Part shown: positions 17,941-24,946 of the stretch, piece by piece | Numbering within the stretch: the first letter of the stretch is position 1 | Layout of the letters: each line of letters opens with the position of its first letter | NCBI GenBank assembly: GCA_965223215.1 | Contig: CBDCVZ010000010.1 | Location: 7,564,001-7,628,000, forward strand | Direction: 5' to 3' | DNA: 64,000 nucleotides | Origin: JABDMH01 sp965223215 | Lineage (GTDB): Bacteria; Bacteroidota; Bacteroidia; Chitinophagales; Saprospiraceae | Notes under the pieces: generated by a model | Database searches by the model: none | Seen by the model: the letters and a program-made list of their open reading frames with translations, nothing else | Told to the model about the DNA's origin: nothing | Translations under genes and position numbers: made by a program

Positions 17941-20550
17941 TTATTCACTTTGCAGTGCCTGTATAGGGTTCTTTGTCGAAATCCTTAGACCGTAGATACC
18001 TACAATAGACATCGTGAGCAATACTAGAGTACCTGTAGCAACTATAAATATGGATACTCCAATGCTGACCCGGTAGGAGAAATTATTTAACCAACCTTGA
18101 GTTAAGAGATATGCGAGTGGAGCAGCGATTACGATGGCCATCAATATCAAATGAATAAAATCTCGTGATAACAGATAAACCATTTGCGCAACCGATGCAC
18201 CGAGAATTTTACGTATACTTATTTCTTTTAGTCGTTGCTGCCCAATGTATATGGTGAGTCCAAATAGGCCAAGACAAGCAATGAAAAGTACCAGTCCAGT
18301 GAAAACCAGACTGAGCGTGGCAATGGACTGTTCGGACCTGTATTTTTCATCGAATTCAGCATCAAGGAAGGAATAAGTAAAGGGATAATCCACATTGAAG
18401 TGCCTATGAATTAATTCGAGAGATTCTATGGCTTGCTCAAGTTGACCAGGTTTTGTACGTACGAATAGATCTGACACATTCCCCGGTCTCAGCCATAAAA
18501 TCATCGGTTCGATATCTTGATAGAAGGAAGCCATATGAAAATCTTTGACCACTCCGACAATGGTGCCTTCTCCTCCCCAAAAGGATAATTGCTCGCCGAT
18601 CGGATGTTGGAATTCCATGATTCCCGCTGCTCTCTCATTGATAAGGTATTTATCAGAGGCGTCGGTAGATTGCTGTGGTAGTGGCTGGCCCTCAACGATT
18701 TGCATGCCAAGTGTTTGAGTAAGATGGGCATCGACTGCCAGAATCCGATTGGAGATTTCACTATGCGGATCCTTTCCTGACCATTTCACTGAATGCGTTT
18801 TTGATCGAACTTCTAAGGGTGATTCGCTGGCAGCGCCGACCTGAAGGATTCCGGGTTGCTTCAGGAGCTCAGTGCGGTAGGTTTCATATTTTTCCCTGGC
18901 GGATCCTTCTAAAGGGAGGGCGAGGATGTGATCGCGATCAAAGCCGAGGTCTTTTTGATGAATGAATCGAATTTGTTGATATATGGCGAGGGTGCCCACA
19001 ATCAATAAAAAGGAGACCGTAAACTGAAAGACGACCAATCCTCTTCTGAAAAAACTTCGTTCGAATTTGTTGTGGGAAGCTCCTCGAAAGATTCTACTGA
19101 GCGACAAAGACGAAAAGTAAAATGCTGGATAAGCAGAGGCAAGAAGTGCAGTTACTACACCAATTAAACCAAAGCTAATCCATGTGAAACCATCAAACTG
19201 TGCGATAGTTAAGTCTTTCTGTGCAATTTCGTTTAGCAGAGGCAGGGCCATTACTAATAGGGCAAGCGCTACTACAAAGGAAAACAGTGTTAGCACGAAT
19301 GATTCACCGATGAACTGAGCGACAAGCGCAGTTTTACCTGCTCCTACAGTCTTCCGGACTCCGATTTCCTTGCTGCGTTGCGTAGAGCGTGCCGTAGATA
19401 AATTCATAAAATTAATGCAGGCAATGATGATAATCATAAGTGCTACCAGTCCAAAGATTTTGAGATATTGAATTCTCCCTCCTTGCAGTTTTCCGTTTTT
19501 AAAGGATGAATAGAGATGTTGCGTTTGAAATGGGTGGAGAAAAAGATCACTGCGAAATCCTTCGATATGCTCATTCTGAATATCGACCATATCTCGGCTG
19601 ATGGTTTCCCAATCGGCCCCCTCGTGAGTTGAGATATAAATGTGGGGTCCACTGTTATCCCAAGTCGTGAGCCAGGGGTTTCGTTTTTCATAGATTTGTA
19701 GCGGCAAAATGAAGTCGAATTGCAAGGAAGAGTGGCTTGGTATGTCTCGGAGAATTCCAGCAACAGTGAGGCTTGATAAGTCCGGTATATTGTGTTGAAT
19801 GGTTTGGCCAACTATATTGTGCCAGCCTGATTGCTTCGGGCCAAAGTAGCGTCTAGCTAAAGATTCTGAAATTAAAATGGAACTTGGATCATTCAACAGG
19901 TCAGATGTATCACCTGCCAATATTTGCCATGTAAAAATATCAAGGAAAGAGGACGTCGCATAGAAGCCTTCTTCCCGCATAGATTTACCATTCTGGCCAA
20001 AAATAATTTCCTGCTTGTTTGAAGTGATGGCAACCTCACGAATCCCTGAATAATTATCCATTAGCTCCCTGGCAATGTTATATGTAACCCGATCGCTTGT
20101 TTGAATTTCAGTGCCAGAATAGACATGTCTCATCACTTTAAAAATATGATCTGCCTCATGATGAAACTGATCGTACTTGAGTTCATCTGAAATCCACAAA
20201 GCAATGGCCATAGCTACTGCCATTCCTAAAGCCAGGCCACTTAGGTTGATTGCTGAAAAGCTCTTGAATTTCCAGAGAATACGCCAGCCGATTCGTAAGT
20301 GATGTTTGAGCATGAACATAGGTGATAATTTTTGATAACGGAGAAATGATCGCACAATGGCCGGTCTTAATAGCAAAACGATCTGCCAGATAAATTTCCA
20401 ACGTGCGATGCGAAGACTTGAGGAACGAATATTCGCATTAAATTGCTCCATTAGATCGCCCTCAATATCTTCGAGATATTCGGGCCGGCAAACCCTGCGG
20501 AAGATGCGAAGCGCATAGTTAGGAGGTTGATATGGAGGCTTTTCCGGCAT
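17941..20550 (-). CDS. FtsX/MacB-like permease with N-terminal prefix domain (permease B)
   Basis: An 869-residue paralogue of permease A with the same order: prefix (PPNYALRIFRRVCRPEYLED then IEGDLMEQF, about residues 8-37), TM1 at about 95-118, periplasmic core, FtsX block after SKEIGVRKTVGAGKTALVAQF (about residue 400), second core, and final FtsX block with RLKEISIRKILGAS (about 778). It starts 2 bp after the padR stop and ends 15 bp before permease A, so the three genes are surely one transcript. The nucleotide stretch coding for the YALR...RPEYLEDIEGD prefix is nearly identical to that of permease A, pointing to tandem duplication. The exported or sensed substrate is unknown. Confidence 0.9.
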   Translation of the reverse strand: MPEKPPYQPPNYALRIFRRVCRPEYLEDIEGDLMEQFNANIRSSSLRIARWKFIWQIVLLLRPAIVRSFLRYQKLSPMFMLKHHLRIGWRILWKFKSFSAINLSGLALGMAVAMAIALWISDELKYDQFHHEADHIFKVMRHVYSGTEIQTSDRVTYNIARELMDNYSGIREVAITSNKQEIIFGQNGKSMREEGFYATSSFLDIFTWQILAGDTSDLLNDPSSILISESLARRYFGPKQSGWHNIVGQTIQHNIPDLSSLTVAGILRDIPSHSSLQFDFILPLQIYEKRNPWLTTWDNSGPHIYISTHEGADWETISRDMVDIQNEHIEGFRSDLFLHPFQTQHLYSSFKNGKLQGGRIQYLKIFGLVALMIIIIACINFMNLSTARSTQRSKEIGVRKTVGAGKTALVAQFIGESFVLTLFSFVVALALLVMALPLLNEIAQKDLTIAQFDGFTWISFGLIGVVTALLASAYPAFYFSSLSLSRIFRGASHNKFERSFFRRGLVVFQFTVSFLLIVGTLAIYQQIRFIHQKDLGFDRDHILALPLEGSAREKYETYRTELLKQPGILQVGAASESPLEVRSKTHSVKWSGKDPHSEISNRILAVDAHLTQTLGMQIVEGQPLPQQSTDASDKYLINERAAGIMEFQHPIGEQLSFWGGEGTIVGVVKDFHMASFYQDIEPMILWLRPGNVSDLFVRTKPGQLEQAIESLELIHRHFNVDYPFTYSFLDAEFDEKYRSEQSIATLSLVFTGLVLFIACLGLFGLTIYIGQQRLKEISIRKILGASVAQMVYLLSRDFIHLILMAIVIAAPLAYLLTQGWLNNFSYRVSIGVSIFIVATGTLVLLTMSIVGIYGLRISTKNPIQALQSE

Positions 20551-20552
20551 GC

Positions 20553-20879
20553 TTATTCAAAGGCAATTTTTGGAATGGCTTTCCATAGTCTTAGTCGTTG
20601 CTCCTTGGTTTGCTGAAGCACTTTTTGACCGTATTTTGTCACCACGAAAAAGCGTTTGCGTTTACCACCACGCTCCGGGGTTGCTTCGCCGAAAGCTGAA
20701 GTGAGGTAACCCTTTTTTTCCAGTCGACGCAAAACCGTTTGTAACGAGCCGATGCTCACATTGCGTTTGAGTCGCTTTTCGATTTCATCAAGAATGGCGA
20801 TACCATACGCCTCCCCATATAAGATGGCCACCGTCAGCAAAACGACTTCTTCAAATTCTCCGAGATGATTTTTACTCAT
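20553..20879 (-). CDS. PadR-family transcriptional repressor (module 1)
   Basis: A 108-residue winged-helix regulator with the PadR pattern: MSKNHLGEFEEVVLLTVAIL, then YGEAYGIAILDEIEKRL (first helices), SIGSLQTVLRRLEKKGYL (recognition helix) and the wing GGKRKRFFVVTKYGQKVL. The C-terminal dimerisation helix is short, as in PadR subfamily 2. It heads the operon with permeases B and A, and a 26-bp dyad lies 24 bp upstream of its start (20903-20928), which suggests autoregulation of the whole unit. The inducer is unknown. Module 2 (24584) has a close paralogue. Confidence 0.92.
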   Translation of the reverse strand: MSKNHLGEFEEVVLLTVAILYGEAYGIAILDEIEKRLKRNVSIGSLQTVLRRLEKKGYLTSAFGEATPERGGKRKRFFVVTKYGQKVLQQTKEQRLRLWKAIPKIAFE

Positions 20880-20902
20880 TCTGCAATTGTATTTACCTTA
20901 AA

Positions 20903-20928
20903 TGTAGTCTTTATTTATAAAAACTACA
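20903..20928. promoter_or_regulatory. Candidate PadR operator, module 1
   Basis: TGTAGTCTTTA (20903-20913) and TAAAAACTACA (20918-20928) form an 11-bp inverted repeat with one mismatch around TTTA. It is 24 bp upstream of the minus-strand padR start, where a repressor would block transcription. The outer TGTAGT/ACTACA half-sites are related to the TGTAGA/TCTACA arms before the second padR (24478-24533). Confidence 0.5.
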
Positions 20929-21077
20929 AGTGAGTTAATTAAAGGACGTGATTGGATCCACAAGGGTTGCAGAAGGGGCAACAATTTTAATCCTTACCTT
21001 TGGAAAAGAACTGGAAGACTAATTGTCAGACTTGCGATGGCACCAAAAAGTATGAATGTTGACATAAAGAATGATGT

Positions 21078-21155
21078 ATGCGCATCACGTTAAATATTCC
21101 TGCCAAACTAGTAGAAGAGGCACTTTTCCATCATGGCAAAATTTGCACAGCTTGA
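21078..21155 (+). pseudogene. Short fragment resembling a VapB-type antitoxin N terminus
   Basis: ATG at 21078 opens a 25-residue frame beginning MRITLNIPAKLVEEAL, which looks like the ribbon-helix-helix start of VapB antitoxins (M-R-T-T-L-N-I-x-x-x-L-L-x-E-A). It stops at TGA after 25 residues, and no toxin gene follows. It may be a relic of a lost toxin-antitoxin pair or a chance resemblance. Confidence 0.22.
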
Positions 21156-21581
21156 ATTATTATGAGCGTAATTTGAGAGAAATGAGCTGCCAGCCATAGG
21201 CAAATACGGTAGGATGCTAAACAAAGCATCGCAACCCTTATTTTAACTGGACTTGTACTGAAGCCCCATTGTTTTCCAGAGGAATACAGTTTTAGACCTT
21301 TCTCTACCGCAATATTTACGATTCACAATTTTTATGAAACCGGAACCTGCAATGCTATTTATTCGGATGCCTGTACCACCAGCTAATGGCTACGCCTTGC
21401 TTTGGTGGTCCGGTGCATGCTAAACAGCCTGTTTTATGAGCATAGGTTGCACGATAACGTACAGCTACTGTCCGACAATGGGCAGTCACTGGTTAAGATA
21501 TGGACTCTAATTCACTCACACTCAGGCAAAAGACTCTTTGGCATAGGATTGTACTATATAAGTTGGAATAAAAATGAACCC

Positions 21582-24029
21582 ATGTTTTTAAATCATCTAA
21601 AAATTGCCATCCGCTCGCTCCTTAAAAAACGTTTCTACAGTCTCATAAACATCTTGGGCTTGGCTCTCGGCCTTATGGCGGCAACGTTCATATGGCAGTT
21701 CGTTTCTTTTGAGAGGAGCTACGACGATTTTCATATCAATGCAGATAAGATATTTCGAATTCCCTCGTCCTATCTGACCGGAGGCGTGCAGGATTCGAAA
21801 GATGCGATGGCTTCAGCACCGATCGGTCCGGCTTTAAAAGCCGAATATGCGGAAGTGGAATCGTTTGTCAGAGTAACCCCCGAATATGGTCGGACAGTTT
21901 TTCAAAAGGGCGATCAGAAATACGAGGAGCGAAAAATTTTCTATGTAGACTCGAATTTCTTCGATTTTTTTGGGTTCCCGCTCATTGCAGGAGATAAGGA
22001 TGGCGTCTTGCGAGAGCCATTTTCGATTGTCTTGACCCAACATCTTGCAGAAAAATATTTCGGACCCATGGAAACCTGGTCGCAAAGTCCGATCGGGCAG
22101 ACCATTCGAGTAAATAATCTTGTCGATGCCGAAATAACCGGCATTGCCCTCGATGTTCCAGAGAATAGTCACCTAAAGTTTGATGCCCTCGTTTCTTTTG
22201 TCACTTTTCCCATGATTAATGGCGATCCTTCCGACCAGTGGGAATGGAATGACTTCTATACCTATATCCAACTCAAAGATCCAACCCAGGCGCCTGCTTT
22301 CGATATCAAATTAGTAGATTTTGCAGACCGCCATCTTAACTCCCAAGGTAGTCAAGAGTATCGCGTAGAGTATTTTACACAGCCTTTGAAAGACATTCAC
22401 CTGCACTCGAATTTAGCCTATGAAGCTGAGCCAAATGGCGATGCCAGTACCATTCAATTTTTGTGGATCATTGCCGTAGCCATCCTGCTGATTGCTTGGG
22501 CTAACTATATCAATTTGTCCACAGCACGGGCTCAGGAGAGGTCTCGCGAGGTAGGTGTTCGAAAGGTCATTGGCGCAGACAAAAAGTCGTTGGTGCTTCA
22601 GTTTTTAACAGAGGCTTTCTTGGTCAACGCGGCTGCGATTATGCTGGCATTGGTCTTGGTGTATACCCTACAGCCCCTGATGAATGAATGGACTGGAAAG
22701 GCACTGGTGAGCTTCGCTGGGGGTGCAACGATTTGGGCACCCATCAGCCTGCTCGTACTATGCTTAGGTACGGTTTTTTCTGGGCTTTATCCTGCTTTCA
22801 TACTTTCTAGCTTTTCCCCGGCCAGGACCATTAAATCTTCAGAAGGACTAGGGAACCATGATATATTTCGAAAGGTTTTGGTCACGTTTCAGTACGCTTG
22901 TTCAATTGTATTAATGATCAGTACAGCCATAATTTTTAGGCAATTAAACTACATGAAGAATGCCGAATTGGGCTTTTCACTTGATCAAAAGATTGTGGTG
23001 AATGCGGCATCTGTGTACCATGATTCGATTGAGCGGCAATTGTTTGATGCATTTCGCAATGGTTTATTACAAAATCCCAAGATTTCCAGTGTCACTGCTT
23101 CTTCGGCTATTCCTGGCAAGTATTATTATGATCTAGATGCCGTTGGCGGGATTAGATTGCAAGGAACGAACCAGGATCAAGGGGCAAGTTTTACCTCTTA
23201 CCGAATAGATGAGGATTATTTTGCGACCTATGGCATTGAAATAATAGCAGGAAAAAACTTTTCGCGAGAGACATCAGCAGATGATTTTGGTTTTGCAGTC
23301 AATGAAGCTGCCCTTCCGCTCTTAGGAATTAAAACACCCGAAGAGGCGATTGGACAGATGATTCGGTGGCAGCAGGACGATCGAGTCTGGCCGATCTACA
23401 GTGTCTTTAAAAATTATCATCACAAGTCTCTTAGACATCAGTACGAACCAACGATACTTTGGCACTTCAAATCCGATCCCGATCCGTTGTACTACACCAT
23501 TAAATTTGAGGGAGAAAGTAGGCAAGATCTAACGAGACTACTTTCTCAAGTCGAAAGTAGTTGGGGGCAGGTATTTCCGGATAATCCTTTTACCTTCTTT
23601 TTCTTTGACGATCAATTTAACCAACAGTATGAGGCGGATGCCAGACTGGGCAGAATCATTGGACTCTTTGCATTGTTTGCGGTATTGATAGCATGTCTAG
23701 GCCTATTTGGACTTACCTCTTATATGATCACTGTGAAAACCAAAGAAATAGGCATAAGAAAGATCCTCGGCGCCAGCATTTCAAGCATTGTGTACGTACT
23801 GACCAAAGACTTCATGCGGCTCGTGCTGTTATCTCTTGTCGTGGCGGTCCCTCTCGGTCTCTATTTTGGTAGCCGGTGGCTGAACAATTTTGCCTACAAA
23901 ACTTCCCTGAGCTGGTGGATATTTATTCTTTCTGGTGGTTTGGCTATTTTTATCGCACTCAGTACCATCAGTTTGCAAAGTGTAAAGGCCGCCTTGGTAA
24001 ACCCAATCCGAGCTTTGAGGGATGATTGA
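21582..24029 (+). CDS. FtsX/MacB-like permease without prefix domain (permease C)
   Basis: An 815-residue two-unit permease. I set the start at ATG 21582 (MFLNHLKIAIRSLLKKRFYS), because this is where paralogues begin and the 60 codons upstream in frame look non-coding. It lacks the cytoplasmic prefix of the PadR-linked permeases. TM1 follows at about residues 21-42; SREVGVRKVIGADKKSLVLQF lies near 322 and TKEIGIRKILGASISSIV near 722, each opening a three-helix FtsX block; two periplasmic MacB core domains lie between. It stands alone, divergent from PadR module 1 and 555 bp before PadR module 2. No ATPase gene is near. Confidence 0.88.
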   Translation: MFLNHLKIAIRSLLKKRFYSLINILGLALGLMAATFIWQFVSFERSYDDFHINADKIFRIPSSYLTGGVQDSKDAMASAPIGPALKAEYAEVESFVRVTPEYGRTVFQKGDQKYEERKIFYVDSNFFDFFGFPLIAGDKDGVLREPFSIVLTQHLAEKYFGPMETWSQSPIGQTIRVNNLVDAEITGIALDVPENSHLKFDALVSFVTFPMINGDPSDQWEWNDFYTYIQLKDPTQAPAFDIKLVDFADRHLNSQGSQEYRVEYFTQPLKDIHLHSNLAYEAEPNGDASTIQFLWIIAVAILLIAWANYINLSTARAQERSREVGVRKVIGADKKSLVLQFLTEAFLVNAAAIMLALVLVYTLQPLMNEWTGKALVSFAGGATIWAPISLLVLCLGTVFSGLYPAFILSSFSPARTIKSSEGLGNHDIFRKVLVTFQYACSIVLMISTAIIFRQLNYMKNAELGFSLDQKIVVNAASVYHDSIERQLFDAFRNGLLQNPKISSVTASSAIPGKYYYDLDAVGGIRLQGTNQDQGASFTSYRIDEDYFATYGIEIIAGKNFSRETSADDFGFAVNEAALPLLGIKTPEEAIGQMIRWQQDDRVWPIYSVFKNYHHKSLRHQYEPTILWHFKSDPDPLYYTIKFEGESRQDLTRLLSQVESSWGQVFPDNPFTFFFFDDQFNQQYEADARLGRIIGLFALFAVLIACLGLFGLTSYMITVKTKEIGIRKILGASISSIVYVLTKDFMRLVLLSLVVAVPLGLYFGSRWLNNFAYKTSLSWWIFILSGGLAIFIALSTISLQSVKAALVNPIRALRDD

Positions 24030-24227
24030 GCCTCGTCTGAAATGTCTTTATAATGCTTATCATTAAACTTGCTATTCGTTGTGGCGAATGTCTAATCCTG
24101 AGCTAAGGTTTCGATGGGTATCTTTGTATATGCCCTGAATGCTGCCGTATTATTTTCTAAATCAGATCTGCAAATCCAAGCTCAAATGGATGATCAGGGT
24201 GGAGACTAGACCCTTCATCTCTCATAG

Positions 24228-24359
24228 AGCGGTGCAGTCGGCGTTGATTTGCTTGCCAGTACTTTAGTGAATGATATCAGCGTCTGGATTTTTGTGATCA
24301 GCGGGTTATTCATTGGACTTATGGATGGATTTGATACGCAAACCTTCATTGAAAAGTAA
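24228..24359 (+). pseudogene. Relic of an FtsX-type permease C-terminus
   Basis: A 43-codon open stretch ending in TAA contains DLLASTLVND followed by ISVWIFVISGLFIGLM and FDTQTFIEK. This matches the layout of the last helix of the neighbouring permeases (LNNFAYKTSLSWWIFILSGG, then ALSTISLQSVKAA in permease C), with a few residues deleted and a divergent end. I read it as the remains of a further permease gene that once preceded PadR module 2. Confidence 0.42.
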
Positions 24360-24477
24360 CCAAGCAATAGGTCTGTTTGCTGACGCACGACCTGATTAGA
24401 AAACATCTCCTCGACGCCTAAATGTTTTATTCCATCAGTCCAGGGTGCGCCTTCATCGAATTTACTCTCAGATTAGC

Positions 24478-24533
24478 TTCTAAATTGTAGAGTATAAAGT
24501 AAAGTTAAATTATATTAGTTCTACAATTTAGAA
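24478..24533. promoter_or_regulatory. Long perfect inverted repeat, candidate PadR operator, module 2
   Basis: TTCTAAATTGTAGA (24478-24491) and TCTACAATTTAGAA (24520-24533) are exact 14-bp inverted copies around a 28-bp AT-rich spacer. The inner ends TGTAGA/TCTACA are similar to the half-sites before padR of module 1. The right arm ends 50 bp before the padR ATG at 24584, so the spacer could hold the promoter. Repressor binding to both arms is inferred. Confidence 0.52.
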
Positions 24534-24583
24534 TCAAAAGACTTAATTCAGTTCAACATAGAGCTAAATAGGACATAGATAAT

Positions 24584-24946
24584 ATGAAGGATACACGTCT
24601 TGGTGAGTTTGAGGAGGTCATCTTACTCCTAGTCGGAATACTAGGTGAGGAGGCTTATGCTTATAAGATAACTGGCGAATTTGAGTCGCAGACCAATCGC
24701 TCAGCTTCGATCGGAGCTGTACATTCCACCTTGAGCAGGTTGAGTGATAAAGGTCTTTTGAATTCGAAGATGGGTGAGCCAAGCACCAACCGTGGCGGAC
24801 GACGCAAGAGAATCTATAGCGTGACAGCATATGGTGAGCGAATTCTGCGTGAAGCACGAGATGTTAGATTGAATCTCTGGAATCAATTTCCAGGATTGGC
24901 TGTTCGTTTTGGGATAGAGACTTATGGATCGAGAATTGTATGGTAA
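24584..24946 (+). CDS. PadR-family transcriptional repressor (module 2)
   Basis: A 120-residue PadR winged-helix protein, paralogous to the one at 20553: TRLGEFEEVILLLVGILGEE, AYAYKITGEFESQ, SIGAVHSTLSRLSDKGLL (recognition helix) and wing GGRRKRIYSVTAYGERIL. It ends with about 20 extra residues (FPGLAVRFGIETYG). The stop overlaps the start of permease D in the sequence TAATG, so repressor and permease are translationally coupled. The upstream palindrome suggests autoregulation. The inducing signal is unknown, possibly membrane stress or a small hydrophobic compound as for other PadR regulators of transporters. Confidence 0.92.
   Translation: MKDTRLGEFEEVILLLVGILGEEAYAYKITGEFESQTNRSASIGAVHSTLSRLSDKGLLNSKMGEPSTNRGGRRKRIYSVTAYGERILREARDVRLNLWNQFPGLAVRFGIETYGSRIVW

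Larger units (their letters stand above)
20880..21581. other. Divergent intergenic region between PadR module 1 and permease C
   Basis: 702 bp. It contains the padR dyad (20903-20928) and a short antitoxin-like fragment at 21078-21155. From about 21160 to 21580 no convincing gene is visible. The frame of permease C is open back to 21402, but the residues before 21582 are hydrophilic and unlike the family, so this part is treated as non-coding. Confidence 0.5.
24030..24583. other. Intergenic region between permease C and PadR module 2
   Basis: 554 bp. It contains a degraded permease C-terminus (24228-24359) and the long palindrome before the second padR (24478-24533). I see no intact gene. 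Confidence 0.55.

Noticed and set aside
21402..21581. In-frame extension of permease C to 21402
   Set aside because: The residues before ATG 21582 are unlike the family and would add a long hydrophilic N-terminus; paralogues begin at the later ATG.
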